This document shows, one piece after another, positions 43,377 to 56,900 of a stretch of 64,000 nucleotides of DNA. The translations under genes were made by a program, and so were the position numbers. This DNA comes from Termitomyces sp. T153. Taxonomy: Eukaryota > Basidiomycota > Agaricomycetes > Agaricales > Lyophyllaceae. Numbering within the stretch: position 1 is the first letter of the stretch; each line of letters starts with the position of its first letter. The stretch is from assembly GCA_018296165.2 (NCBI GenBank), contig JACKQL020000157.1, positions 1 through 64,000 on the forward strand. The letters run 5' to 3'. The notes beneath the pieces were generated by a model. It was given only the letters and a program-made list of their open reading frames with translations. It did no database searches and had not been told where the DNA came from.

Positions 43377-46300
43377 TCAACACACTGGGTAGAAGAAGTC
43401 ACAAATTGCCTGGTTAGCTGGTGAAATAGAGTAGATGCCTCAAATAGCTTTTGGGGCATTGAGATGCCTATAATAGAAGTCCCAGACCAAGCCTGATGCA
43501 TGAACATTAGCCTGTGGTTCCCAAGAGATATCCTCAATGCCATATCTCTTCCACTTCACCTTGAACTGCAATTTCCCTCAGAATACCCTGCTGTCCAAGA
43601 CTTCCTCTACCTCATACTCCTTCTCATCATTGACTAGGACTGGCAGTGGAGGTGGCTTAGGGCAAAGGCCTGGGATTGGATCCTCTGAAGCTGGAAATAA
43701 CTTGACCACATTGAAGACTGGGTGCAGTTGGCAGAGGCCTGCTGGGAGTTCAAGTCAGTATGCTAAAGGCCCTACCTTCTTCTCCACTATGAAGGAGCTA
43801 AGATGACAATGTGACAGCCTCTGAAATGGCTTTGTTGTCTTAATGTCTGAGCTATCCAAGTACACACAGTCCCTAGGCTTGTAAATTGGAGCAGGTGTCC
43901 ATCTGCAATTATAGTACCATGCCATGTCCTCCTTGGCCTTCACCAATGCAGCTTTTGCCTCCTCCTGTGCTCTCCTCATCCAGTTTACAAACTTGTTGAC
44001 AAAGTCATTCTCTGAGGGGCATGCCCAAGGTTCAAATCCCATGTGAGAATGCTTGCCAGTGTCCAGGAAGAATGGAGTCATCTGCATAGAAGAGTGAACA
44101 TGGTAGTTGTATTGGAATTCTGCATCCAGCAGCAGCTCATTCCAGTCATCCTGCCTCTCATTACAAAACAGGCAGAGATACTGTTCCAACACCTGATCAA
44201 CATGTTCTGTCTGCCCATCTGACTGAGAGTGATAGGCCATGGTGGTATGGAGCTTCATACCTAGTAGGCAATACAATTCTTGAGTGAATTCTGCTACAAA
44301 CTGGGGGCTCCAGTCCAAGACATATCCATCTGACAGACCATAGAGTTTCCAGACATTCTTCTGGTACAGACTGGCCACTTCCAAGGCAGAGCATGTGGTG
44401 TGAGTAGGTATGAAGTGAGCCCATTTGCCATAGAGGTCCACTACTACCATCACAGCATTGTACTCATGAGCATCTGGGAGTTGCACAATGAAATCCACTG
44501 ATGCAACACTCTAGTAAGCAGCTGGAATAAGGAGTGGGTGGAGCTGGCCCATAGGTCCTTGGTGGCAAGGCTTGGTGCAGAAACAGAGGTCACAGGTGCT
44601 AGTGTAGGTACCTACATATCTGGAGATCTGTGGCCACCAATAGTTCCAGGATACTAGCTCCAGCGTCTTCCACCTTCCAAGATGTCCAGCCACCCAAGAG
44701 TTGTGATGTTGTTCTACAATGTGCTGGCAAAGTTCTAGAATATTAGGCACATAAATGTGTCCTCTGAAGGTCAACAGCCCATCCTGAAGACCCCACTCAT
44801 CAGCATGCACTGACTTGACTCCACTTGCCTATCAAGCTTGTAGGGCCTATGCAGCCTGGGCAACTGCATCCTCTTGTGCACCCTCCTGGTTCCCTTTTTG
44901 GATGTCCCTAAGGATGTTTGCCTCATCTCCTTGAGCCACAATCCCTTCTAGCATGTGGATGGCAAAGAGCTCTGGCTTGAGGAAGACAATGTTGTTGTTA
45001 TCTCCTGCTCCTGTGTTATGGTCAGCCCGCCTGGACAGTGCATCTGGTTTGCCCATGCTCCATCCTGGTTTGTAGTGCAATGAGAAGTCAAAGTTGGCCA
45101 GATATAGAGACCATCAAGCTTGACATTGATTGAGTTTCTTAGCAGAACAGAAGTACTCAAGGTTCTTGTAGTCTGTCCAGACTTCAAACTTATGCTGTGC
45201 ACTCTCAAAAAAATGCTGCCATTCTCCAAAGGACCAAATAATTGCTAGCATCTTCTTGTCATGGATCTCATAGTTCTGTTCCACCACATTAAGGCTTTTG
45301 GAGTAGAAAGCTACTGGATGCCATTTGCTATCCTCTTTTGACTGCTGGGAGAGGACTACTCCTATAGCAAAGTCTGAGCTATCTGCTTCTACCAGGAATG
45401 GAGAGTCATTATTGGGGAACAGGAAGACTGGCTTTGAGGTCACAGATTGCTTGAGAGCATCAAAAAGGCAGCTTGCTGTGAGGGCTCCCACCGCCATGCA
45501 GTATCTTTAACTGTGAGGTCAAAGAGGGGGCATGCATGGTAGGAGAAATCCTGTATGAACCTCTGATAGAAATTGATAAACCCAACAAAGGCCTGAACTT
45601 CCTTCTTGTTCCTTGGCTCAGGCTGCTCTGCCACACCTGCCACTTTAATGGGGTCTATCTTGGCCATTCCATGTGAAATGATTAGACCCAGGTATTCCAC
45701 TTTAGTCTGTTCAAATTCACACTTCTCAGGCTTTGAATAGAGCTGGTGTTGGCAAAGGCATTCCAAGACAATGCATGTGACCTGGCAATGCTCCTCCAGA
45801 GTTTTTGTGAAGATGAGGATATTGTCAAGATACATGCAGACAACACCTTCTACAATCAGATCACAAAAAATGTCATTCATCATAGTCTGGAAGGTGGCTA
45901 GGCTATTGGTGAGACCAAAGAACATTACTAGAGGTTCAAAGAGTCCATGATTAGTTCAGAATGCCACCTTCCACTCATCCCCTCTCTGATGCATACATTG
46001 TTTTAGCCCCAGTGGTTGTCTAACTTTGTGAAGTAGCATGCACCTCAAAGGTTGTTGACAAGTTCTGAGATGAGTGGCAAAGGATAGTGGTTCTTCACTG
46101 TCATTGCATTCAGGACATGATAATTCTGAACCAGATGAAGAGACCCATCCTTCTTCTTAATAAAGAAGACTGGGGAGGCCATTGGAGACTTGAAGGGTCA
46201 TATTTGTCCTGAGCTAAGATTCTCCTGTAGGAAAGTGTCCAGCTTATCCTGTTCATAGGGTGTGAGTGGATAGACCTTGCAGCTGGAGGGCTCTACATCT

Positions 46301-47158
46301 AGTATCAGCTCAATTGCATGATCCCACTGCTTGCACCCTGGAAGTGAATCAAAGGAGGCCTTGGAGAATACATCCTCAAAGTCATGGAGGTGATTGGGAA
46401 CAGTGCTATAGAAAGGCTTGGGCTGTGAGTTTGCCACAAATGCCTCAGCCAGATGCTGGGAAGTAGTCTGACTGGCCCAAATCTCTGCCACTATAGGAGG
46501 GGGGCAGAGGGTTGTAGCATAAATTCAATCACCCACCTCTATAGTCTCATCTGGGGACTCTGCATCTGGAGTATGAGTCCATTCTCCTTCACCTTCCTCT
46601 TCCTCTGGAGATTCACACCCAACACCCCAGACATCCTCATAGAGGGCCTCTTTATGAGGGAATGCCAGAGGGGGGTAGACTCAGGAAGTCAAGATCAGCA
46701 TAAGGGAGATGCCCAGCATGACAGGCATGCACAGCTGCATGCTCACAAACCTTGGCTTTCTGCTCCTTATGGGCTTCTTCTGTGCAGGTAATGCAGTGGC
46801 ATGGGCAATGACTCATCTTCACCTCACCCTTAGTCCAGTCAATCTCTGGATTGTGTTCACATAGCCAGGTGAACCCCAAGATCATGTCTTGCTTTTCCAA
46901 ACTAGTGACAGCAAAAGTGGTTTGTTATCAGTGGTCTTGGTAGCAGAGGACCAGGTTCACTACAGAGCAAATAGAGCCAGCTTTATTGAGCATGCCATCA
47001 ACATTGTACATGGGGATAGGGAAGGAAAGGGAGTGAGTGGTAAGGCAGTGTTGTTGCACATAGTCAGTGCCAAGGAAGAGGTCTGTTGTGCCACTGTCAA
47101 GGAGGGCAACTACACTTCAGATCTGCTGGGTGTCCATTGTCTCAATTTCCACCTGTAG
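43377..47158 (-). pseudogene. pol: pol of element A (right copy)
   Basis: It is identical to the left copy in every frame compared, with the same defects: YLDN in reverse transcriptase, Glu-to-Lys in RNase H, and the one-base loss in reverse transcriptase. The protease DSGTT, integrase and chromodomain blocks are as described for the left copy. Shared defects mean the two copies derive from one already inactive sequence, not from two transposition events of an active parent. Confidence 0.8.
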
Positions 47159-47406
47159 CTTCAGGGAGTTGGTAGAAGGGGTGGAAGCAATAACATAGCA
47201 ATGGGGGAGGCAGTGTTCCTATGCAGGAATCCAAAGGCATGGGCTAGGGGGTGTGTTTCCAGCTGAGACTTTAGCTGGAGAGGGAGTTTGTACATCTGAG
47301 GAGGGGCTTATTGTTTCAGGCATAGTATCAACAATGGCAACAGATATATTTTGTTCTATGAACAGGGGGGTGAAACAATCAGTACTGGGCAATGGGGACA
47401 TACTGG

Positions 47407-48697
47407 TCATCTGTTGCCCTTTGAAAAATCTTCAGACTCTGTAGGAACCTCCTCCAATACATTGGCCACTTTCTCAGAATGGATAGCTATAAGTGCATCT
47501 GGAAAGGGGGTTCCTGTAGTGTCCTGGGCTGCAAGGAGTTGGATGAGCAGCTCTTCTTGCTCCAATGCTGACAAGTAGCAGACTTCTAGCTCTTGAGAAC
47601 AGTAACAGGCAAAATGACCTGCCTTTCCACAGCATCAATACAGCAAAGGAGTAGAGGACCACTGTTGGGAAGCATCAATATCCATTGGGACTCTTTGGGA
47701 TAGGGAGCACAGGGAAGCAGCATGAGGCATAAAGGGAGGAGCTGCACCTGCTCATGGAGATGCTAATGCAGGTGTGGAAGAGAGAGCTTGGGGGGTGAAC
47801 TCTCCATGAGAAAAAGGGAAGGTTGAGGGTTGCATCTGCCACAACTCACATTGCAGTTCTATGAGCTGCCACTGCTCCTGTGCCACCTTGTACCAGGTAT
47901 TGACATGCTCATCATCTGGGCACTCTTCTGCCATGCTGTCAATATGATCTCTGAGAGAGGGGTGGAGTCCATCATGGAAGGTTAGGCAGAGTTGTAGACT
48001 GTCCAGATATCTAGCCTGTTCAACTAAGGCACAAAAAGAGTAGATGTATTTATCAAGTGACTGCTTTTTTTGACCATACTGAGTTTGGTCTCAAAGAGAA
48101 AGAGCTGTGGTTTTGGCAAGGTCAAGGGGGAAGAACTCTGCTCAGAACTCCTTTTCAAACTCCATCCAGCCAGAGAAACTCTCAACTCCTCCTAGGCATC
48201 AGAAGATATGCAGTGCATAGGTTGAGGCTTGACCAGCTTTTATATAGGAGAGGACCCAGGCAATTTTCAAAGCATCCAAGGTAAAGGCTTCACCACTCAG
48301 CTGGATATAGGTGATGCAGGACTGGAGGAAATGTTCTCCAGCCTTATAATCTCCATCATATACATCAGGGAGTGCAGGACAAGGGAGTTTGTAACAAGGA
48401 GCTGAAAGGCCTAAGCCAGATGCAGACATGAACCATTCTGCAGCAGCTGGAGCCAAAAAGCCTGAGCTAGGTGCAGACACAAACTGTTCTGCATCTGCTG
48501 GGAGCATTGGAGGTGTGGTAGGAGCAAGGGGGAGATGTTTCAGAAGGGCTTGGAGAGAAAAGGACACTGCTTCAGTAGTCTGATGGAGTCCAGTGAGTTT
48601 AGCTGTGTGAGAAGTAAGGGAGGCTTGGATAAGTTGAACCTGTGTCTCCAGGGACAGCAAACAACTCCAGGTATTGTTCTGGGGGCTTGAAGTGTCA
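47407..48697 (-). pseudogene. gag: gag of element A (right copy)
   Basis: Reverse complement of the left-copy gag with the same stops, including those after the capsid block and within the zinc knuckle. Confidence 0.7.
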
Positions 48698-48846
48698 GAA
48701 GGAGGTGCTGGAGGGGTTGGCTAGGTCATAGGAGGGGCACAGAGGGCACTAAGACACTGGTGGGGTAGAGACCTTTTGAGGAACCAAGTAGAAGCTCAAG
48801 TAATTGAAAAGCAGGCTCCCAGACCAAATCTAGAGACTTGTTCTGC

Positions 48847-49287
48847 TGTAAGGGCAACCTCTGGAGGCTGTGGCTCAATCACACAGCTGGCAAAGGGAAA
48901 TCCAAAGTCTATTCAGTACTGTACAGTGTCTACTGAGATAACTACTCATCTGGCAAAGGGAAATCCAAAGAGAACAAGTCTGGGGACTCCCTAGGCCAGA
49001 TGTGATGCTTCAGAGGCTTCAGAAGGGTGAGAAACAACTGTACAGTATGACAGAGAAAAAAGACAAAAGTGATGTGTTAGCAATTGGTCAGCAGTTACAT
49101 AAGCCAGTAGCAGTGTCAAAGGGGCCACACTTGTCTGAATTATTGATAGAGAACTGGTGCAGCCTGAGGGCTGAAACTAGGACCAATAGATAGGAAAAAG
49201 GAAGGAGAATAAAGGAAAACTATAGTGGAGCAAATCTGACAAGAACTGGAGAAGGAGAGGAGGAAACAAGTGGGATGCCCCCTAACA
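48847..49287 (-). repeat. Element A right copy, 5' LTR
   Basis: Matches 29,790-30,230 in reverse complement except for four transitions in the outer 27 bases. Its tip is TGTTAGGGGG, the expected LTR start. Confidence 0.85.
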
Positions 49288-51900
49288 TGGATGTCCAGTG
49301 GTGTTACAACCAGGAAGGAGACAAGTGAAAGGCCACCTTCCAGACTAACTGGAGATTGTTTGAGCCACTTGTTATATTCTTTGGACTCACCAATAGCCCT
49401 GCCACCTCTCAGTATGATGAACAATATCTTCCAGGACCTCATAGTAGAGGACATAGTGTGTGTATACCTTGATGATATCCTCATCTATACCAAAACACTG
49501 GAGGAACACCGTCAGATCACTTGCCTCATCCTAGAATGCCTCCACCAGCATCAGCTCTACCTCAAGCCAGAGAAGTGCAAGTTTGAACAGACCCAGATGA
49601 AATACCTTGGGCTGATCATCTTGCATGGAGCTGCAGAGATGGACCTGGTGAAGGTAGCAGATGACAGAGTGGCCAGAGCCCAAGAGCAAAAAGAAGGTGG
49701 AGGCATTCCTTGGTTTTGCAAACTTCTACTAGAGATTCATCCAGGACTTCTTGCACCATGCCCATCTGCTATTCGACCTCATAGGAAAGGATGTTACATG
49801 GAGTTGGGGACCTCTGGAGCAGGCAGCCTTCAACACTCTCAAGCATGCCATGACTTCCAGACCTGTCCTCCTTTTTCTGGACTATAACTCTCCTTTCCAG
49901 GTAGAAGCCAACAGCTCTGACTTTACCACTGGGGCTATGCTCTCACAGCAATCTCCAGAGGATGGGAAGTGGCATCTGGTAGCCTTTTACTCCAAGAGCC
50001 TGAATGTGGTGGAGCAGAACTACAAGATCCATGACAAGAAGATGCTGGCCATCATCCTGTCATTTGAGGAATGGTGGCACTTCCTAGAAGGTGCATGGCA
50101 CAAGTTCAAGGTCTGGACAGATCACAAGAACCTCAAATAATTCTGGACAGCCAAGAAGCTCAACTGCTGATAGGCCCAGTAGTTTCTTTACATTGCCAAC
50201 TTTGACTTCTCCTTGCACTACAAGCCTGGCCGGAGCATGGGGAAACCAGATGCCCTGTCCCAAAGAGCAGACTATAGCATGGAGGGGAATAACAGCAGCA
50301 TTGTGCTCCTTCACTCCAAACTGTTTGCAATCTGAGCTATGGAGGGTTAGCTGTCAAGGGAGCAGAAGTGGACATACTCCAGGACATATGGTAGGGTAAT
50401 TAGAATGGTCAGCAGGAGGAACTTGTGGTGCAAGCAGCTTAGATGCTAAAGTTAGGGCATACCACTGGTGCTAAGGCAGTCTACACAGACAAATAGGCTC
50501 TCCAAGATGGGATCCTGACCTTCTGAGACCATATCTATGTCCCCAATGTTCTAGAGCTCTGTTAGAGGATTGTGGAGCAACACCACAACTCCTACATTGC
50601 AGGGCACCCCAGATGGTGGGAGACACTGGAGCTAGTATCATGGAACTACTGGTGGCTCCAGATGTCCTGGTATATTAGATCCTACACTAGTACATGTGAT
50701 CTCTGCCTCTGGACCAAGCTCCAACACCAACTCTGCTATGGACAGTTACATCCACTGCCTGTGCCTACAAAACAATGGAGTGTGGCTTCCATGGACTTCA
50801 TTGTAGAGCTCCCTAACACCCATGGCAATGATGTGATCATGGTGGTGGTAGACCTGTATAGCAAGCAAGCACACTTCATTCTGACCCACACCACTTGCTC
50901 TGCCATTGGTGCTGCAAATCTGTACTGGAGGAATGTCTGAAAGCTTTATGGCCTCTCAAATGCCTACATCTCTGACTAGGGACCATAATTTGTGGCGGAG
51001 TTCACCAGGAAGCTCTACTAACTGCTTGGAGTGAAGCTCCACACCTCCACTGCCTACTATCTGCAGTCTGATGGCCAGACCAAATGTGTGAACCAGGAGT
51101 TAGAGCAGTACCTCTGCCTTTTTTTCAATAAGCACCAGGATGACTAGGATGAAGTCCTCTCTGACACCGAGTTCTAATACAACAACTATGTTCACACATC
51201 TACCCAGTTCTCCCCATTCTTCCTTAACATGGGATGGCATCTGCACATGGGTTTTGAACCCTGGGCCTGACCCTCAGAGAATGAGGCAGTAAACAAATTT
51301 GTGGCCCAGATGATGAGGTCACAGGAGGAGGCCTGAGCAGTGCTGGCAAAGGCAAAGGACAATATGGCACAATACTATGACCACAGAAGGACCCCAGAGC
51401 ACGAATATCAGCCTGGAGATTGAGTCTACCTGGATGCCTTGAACATTACAACTACTTGGACCTCAAAAAAGCTGTTTCACCATCAGTTGGGACACTTCAC
51501 AGTAGAATGGCAGATAAGACCCTCTGCCTATAGACTCTGGCTCTCTGCAGGGATGTGCCAGCTTCATCTAGTGTTCAATATGGTCAAACTGACTCTGGCC
51601 CCTAAGGACCTTATCCTAGGGCATTGTCTGTCACCTCTGCCACCTCCCATGATGGTCAATAACAATGAAAAATACAAGGTGGAGGAAATTCTGGATAGCT
51701 GTTTATTCTGGAGACAACTACAGTACAAGGTAAAGTGGAAAGGCTACAGGATTGAGGATATCTCCTGGGAGCCACAGAAGAACATGCAAGCCCCCGGACT
51801 CATCAAGGAGTTCCACTGGAGACACCCAGACACCCTGCATGCCATATGAGGAATCTATCCTATCTCACCAGCAGACTGAGCAATCAGGGACTTCTTTTAC
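49288..51900 (+). pseudogene. pol: Element C reverse transcriptase (C-terminal part) to chromodomain
   Basis: It continues the polyprotein after the A insertion. Reverse transcriptase has an intact VYLDDILIY box at about 49,465-49,495, in contrast to A and B. RNase H is about 49,890-50,140 (SSDFTTGAML, HDKKMLAII, WTDHKNLK). Integrase is about 50,500-51,400, with zinc-binding region (EQHHNSYIAGHP, CDLC) and core broken by several stops. Chromodomain is about 51,650-51,850 (KYKVEEILDS, YKVKWKGYRIEDISWEP). The polypurine tract CTAGAGGGGGGGTGA is at about 51,924-51,938. The region is not functional. Confidence 0.75.
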
Positions 51901-51938
51901 TCCACACATCAAGACACCACATGCTAGAGGGGGGGTGA

Positions 51939-52307
51939 TGTCAGGGGACTTCCATTTCTGACCTTCATGACTGGTTCCAGCACTTCTGCAGCTTGTTTGA
52001 TGTCTCTGGGGCTCTTTCTAGAACTCCAGAGATCTCTGAAGAACTGCAGAGTTCTCTGTATTACCTTAGCAATCATTACCTTAAAGTTAGGAGCAGCTCT
52101 GATCTTCTGTACAGTAGTTCCCATGCCTCCACCACCTGCTGATGCACTGCACCAAGCAGCAGAGATCCTTAAACTTGTTCTTTTTGAATTCCCCTCTGCC
52201 AGATAATTATTTACTGATTGTATTGTTGTCTACTCTGCTAATATACTTCAGATTCCCCTCTGCTAGCTGCATGACTCCAATCCGCCACTCCACAGATTGC
52301 TCTTACA
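51939..52307 (+). repeat. Element C 3' LTR
   Basis: A 369-bp LTR, TGTCAGGGG to CTCTTACA, with a single copy of the 20-bp unit. It is followed by ACACC, the target duplication. Confidence 0.85.
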
Positions 52308-52347
52308 ACACCACATCTTGAGGGTCTCAATACTGAAGGGGAGGTGA

Positions 52348-53505
52348 TATCATGACCTGCTCCCTGGACTCCCAACATTGTTCCCAACCTGCTTGCTTCT
52401 CTGGAGCTCCCTCCAACACCCTATCAAACTCCCTCAACCTTTGTCCACTCTCTGCACCCACTCCAGGTGACTCCAACACTTCTCCAGCAAACCCTAATGG
52501 CCCCCTGGCTAACTCCAATGCCTTCTCCACAGCCATTGATGCTTTCTCTGACTCTTCTGAGCCCCTGGAACTCTCCATCACCATTCCTGACTCCACCATA
52601 CATTACCAGCTCATCACCCTGGTTTACCTGACCTACTCCAGAGCATCATGACATCTCCAGGACAGCCTGCATCCTTGACTGATCCCATCAGAATATCACC
52701 ATAGTCCATCCCCTAATCACAACCAACACCTGTTGACCCCACACAGCTCTGTTGAGCCCTGCCACCACACCTACTGTCCCCTGGAGCTCTCCAGTAGTTA
52801 GTATATAAGTTATAGAGTAGCTCCTTATACTCTAGTCTTGATATTACCTGCCTTACCTGATGTATTTCTGATTGTTTCTCTTTTGCATTTTGTGTTCTTA
52901 TTTATGTTTTCCTTTCCCTCTCCTGGTCTTATCTCAGTCTCCCAGTCTTGTCTCATCATCTCCAGTTCTGTTATTGTTCTTGTTATTGTTTTGTATATCC
53001 CAATGAATCTATCTTTGTTCTCATCTCAATCTTGTCTTGACTCCATCTCATCTTGTTCAACTCCATTTCCATTATTATGTTCAAGTCCTTTCAACCCTAA
53101 TGCCTTTACAAACTCCATGCTTATGATTACAAACTTAACATTCTTTAAACCAACTCTGGACCTTGCTATTTGCTCAGCCCCAAAACCCATCAATATCTGT
53201 TGATCCCCTATCAAGCTCCAGCTCTGCTCCCATCACTTGCATAGCCTTTGCTTACCCCACATCTTCAATACTTGCTTCTGGACTTGTACCTGGCATCCCA
53301 GCAAGTCTGACCCCTTCCCCACAAGTCATCCTAGACTTCTCCAGACCATCCTGGACTTGCTCAGATCACTCCCCATTGCTTATCCTCACAAGTCACCAAT
53401 ATCTAGACCTTCTTCAAATGCCAAGTTATCAGTGCAGGATGTCGCATCCATCTGGTAAGGATTTGCCCAGTGTAGCTGAGCCCCCATGGTCAGCAGAACC
53501 TGATA
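52348..53505 (+). repeat. 3' LTR of plus-strand B-family fragment
   Basis: About 1.16 kb, starting TATCATGACC after the polypurine tract GAAGGGGAGGTGA (52,335-52,347) and ending near CAGAACCTGATA. With 37,250-38,879 it forms the 3' part of one B-family element split by element C. Confidence 0.75.
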
Positions 53506-53559
53506 CAGGGCAGACTATCTCAATGACTTCATCAACTATGTTCCACAGTCACTCAATGG

Positions 53560-53945
53560 TTTATGCAGTTGTGAATCCATTGGTGATATTAGCCATTGTC
53601 ATGCATGTTCTGACAAAAATCTTGCACAATGGCAATGCTGTGATTGCATTGGTTCAAGACTTTTTTTGTCATAGGTGTTTATGCCAAACACACCAGTCCA
53701 ACCCACTTCCTCAACCAGAGATATGGAATGACAAATACTTCCAGCCTATGAACTTATCTGATGCATGTGGCTATTTCTATGTTCTCCAACATGCAATTCA
53801 CAATTGCCATAATGGCATGACCCAGATGAATGTTCTTGAGGACTATGAACAAAAAAATGACATTAAAGAGCAAGACTTCCTGCAAGCCACTCAGAGCATG
53901 TCAACATTGTCATGGTGTTATCAGGCATGCTGCAATTACTAATAC
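53560..53945 (+). pseudogene. Decayed frame upstream of KDZ transposase
   Basis: An open frame reads NAVIALVQDF, QPEIWNDKYFQPMNLSDA and MTQMNVLEDYEQ. It runs in phase up to the start of the KDZ-like region and may be its N-terminal part or a neighbouring gene. Not recognised with confidence. Confidence 0.35.
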
Positions 53946-56900
53946 AGGTCATGATGAACCAATTTATATTGATGTAAAAACAGGAATTGATAGAAACATG
54001 TTTCCAGCACTGGACCTGCCAGCAGAAATGCAGTTTTTAGCAGTGGATCCATCCCACAGAGTGGTGGATGCACTGTCCAATCAGTTGCTGCAGCAGGAGC
54101 AGCAGTTTTTGTCAGTGAACTCCATGGATCTGGGGTCAAATTCATCAAATGTCTCTATGCCTACCTCACATGCCAGAATTCTGGCTAGAATTCAGATACT
54201 AGAGGAGGATCAACAGGAACTAGAGGATGATGACACTATGGAAGGTGGAGAACTGCCATTGGAACAAGTACCAATAGAAGATGTTCCTTCACATAAATCA
54301 CAAGAAATGGAGGAAAATCATACTGCTCATGTTGATTGACTTCCTCCCTCTGCAGCCACTGCTGGTTTCAATCTGCCATCTGCATATGGGTGCCATATTG
54401 AGAGAATTGATTGCTTTGGAAATCCAATTGCACACATTGTACACACAACTGGTGTGCACTACATCAGTGTTGTTGCATGCAAGTGTTCTGACCAAGATGT
54501 CTGAGTCAAGGATGTCATTCACTCCCAGCTGATTCCCAGCACATTCAATCAGACAAGAACATATTTTACAACAGCCATTCTGGACAGTTTTAGTCTGACT
54601 AATTCAGAGTGCAAAGCCTCTGCTTATCAGTATTGGCAGGAAATTGTGAGGATTACTTCATCAATTGCTTCTTCAAGTGAAGTAGATAACCTCTATTGTG
54701 AATTATGATGACTTTTGCATTCATGGCACTGGTTAAAAAAATAGAAATGGGCAGGTTTTGAACATGATGAGACAAAAAAACCAATGGCACCAGAGCATGG
54801 TGAGTTTGCAATACTCTGTCCCACTTGCCCTCAACCAGGAGTGAACATTCCATCAGACTGGGAAGAAGATCCAGTTCAGTGGAAGTTCAATTGCTTATTT
54901 ATGATGAATGGAAACTTCAAGGCAGATCATGTCATCATCATAATCCTGCTCAGGATGTATTGCATTCCAAAGGAGGTGGAATGATGCCCAGAAGGGATGA
55001 ATTTAATGAATATCTTAAGTTTGCAAAGGATAGGCCAATGGTGAGTTTTTCCTTGGATTGCTAACATGTGCCATTATTGATTGACTATTAATGTTTGCAT
55101 CCTAATTTCTCCTGTCCAACATCCACTATCAACCTCCACTCCAGCTATTAACTTGATCCAAATGCCCCATCCAATATGCACCATCTGCTGCCCACTATTA
55201 ACCTCCACTCCAGCCCTCCAGTGAATTCATTGCCAAGGAGCTCCTTGTGAAAACACATTCAAGGCCATCAAAAAGGCATTTCTATTGAACAAATCATACA
55301 ACATTACTGGAGTTGTTGCAACAGCATGCACCCGCCATAGCTGTTTTGCTCCCAACAGCATAACAAACTTAACCCATGGTGAAGGCCAAGTGTATACAGA
55401 CTTTTCCATCACATGTGCTCTGAGAAGATAACCAACATGGAATCTATGAAGCATCTATTACTAGTATATGATATAGCATGCCAGTGGTGTGTTAAGTTTT
55501 TTGAACAATTAGCAGAGGCAGGGGAAGTTTTACCAGATAGTCTACTGGTTTACTATGCAATTGGCCTCCTTCATGTCCATGGCCACAAAGAAAATTGCTT
55601 TTTCCACTTTGCCCCATCATTTATTCTAGGAGTTGGCCACATTGCTGGGGAGATAATTGAAAGTCTTTGGTCTACTCTCAATGAAGTTTCACAGATGGCA
55701 CAAACTGCTACTCTTGCACATTGGGCAGAAATCCTTAACAATCATATTGTGAGTCCAACTGGAAGAAGTCACTTGATATGGTTCCTTTCCTATGCCAAAA
55801 ATACTTGACAGCCATTGAAATGAGTGAGGCTGCTGTTCATTATTTTGCTGAACAGTCCACAGGAATCTCAGCAGAACTGATATCAAGCTGGGAGGCTGAG
55901 ATCACTATTGCTGAAAGTCTGAGGGACCAAGACAAAGAGGCAATGGACATCCTGACATGGTGGTAATCTGGCAGACACCAGATTGGAAGCCAGGGGCCAA
56001 ATGCCAGATACTGATACATTCTGGATTCAACTTGTACTTGACATTGAAGAATGGCAGTGAGTCAAACCCAGATGGTTTCACCACTGTTAAGCACTAATTG
56101 TTATATCAGGATTGCATTACAAGACCATGTCCATTGGATGAGTCAGCAGGCATGAGAGGATGAGTGACAAAAGGTTGAAGCAGACAGAGAGTTGTTAAGG
56201 GTTCAACTGAATGTCCTGGCTGCTTCCCAAGCCAAGCATGGTTATTCTTCCAATTCACAAAGGACTACACCACTCAAGGTAGATGAGGTTCCTGGTGCAT
56301 TTGATGAAGAAATGTCAGAAGACAATGAAACATTGCCATATCTGGTGGTGAACTCACTGGCTGGACCAGATCTGCTGTTGGAACTGGATTCTGCTACTCC
56401 AGAAGACTTTGAAATATCCTTTCCATCAACAATTGCTGGCAATTGCTCAGAACTGTCTAGTATTGAAAGGCAATTGCATTTGCTTCAAATCAAGAGGCAT
56501 ATTCAAGCATTCTGAGAGCTTACTGCTAAAAACTCTTTCATGTATTCTCATGTTGTCTAGGTTGCTCCAAACAAAAGTGTCAAAACCCAAGCCAGGGCAT
56601 CAATTGACAAAATTCAGGCAGCCATTCTCATCAAAGCCAGGGCCTATGGAAAATGTCACAGTGCTCTTATGCAATTAAGCATAGATTCCACATTCAACAA
56701 AAAATATTGCATTCTGCAAAAAGTGGATCTTGTAGCAAGCATGGCTATACATGATCCAAATATTCCTGCATCATCAAGAATGAAGGTTTCTTGGATATGG
56801 CAAGCTAATCTGGATACAGAAAATGACCCTGAAACTCTCTGTGAATGTAAGTTGCTTTCCACTCAGATGTCTGTTGTATCATTCTGGATCCACCTTCCAA

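Larger units (their letters stand above)
42908..49287 (-). mobile_element. Element A, right copy (inverted)
   Basis: A 6,380-bp element in minus orientation with intact ends TGTAAG...CTAACA and flanks TGGAC (42,903-42,907) and TGGAT (49,288-49,292), a target duplication with one C-to-T change. It lies in the reverse transcriptase of C. It is the reverse complement of 29,790-36,169. Spot comparison of many segments and of all long frames found no internal difference, while the outer 27 and 11 bases carry four and two transitions. Confidence 0.9.
38880..52307 (+). mobile_element. Element C: chromodomain Ty3/gypsy with nested insertions
   Basis: Perfect 5-bp duplication ACACC at 38,875-38,879 and 52,308-52,312. 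Its LTRs are 409 and 369 bp. Without the element A copy and its 5-bp duplication it is about 7.0 kb; without the solo LTR at about 39,600-40,757 it is about 5.9 kb. It is related to element A (same gene order, same primer-binding site, similar LTR end), and it inserted just upstream of the polypurine tract of a B-family element. The coding regions are broken by many stops. Confidence 0.9.

Noticed and set aside
38875..53505. Larger palindrome including the flanks of the two A copies
   Set aside because: Flanking sequences of the two copies are unrelated (B-family chromodomain and an acidic frame on the left, element C on the right), so the inverted pair ends at the LTR tips.
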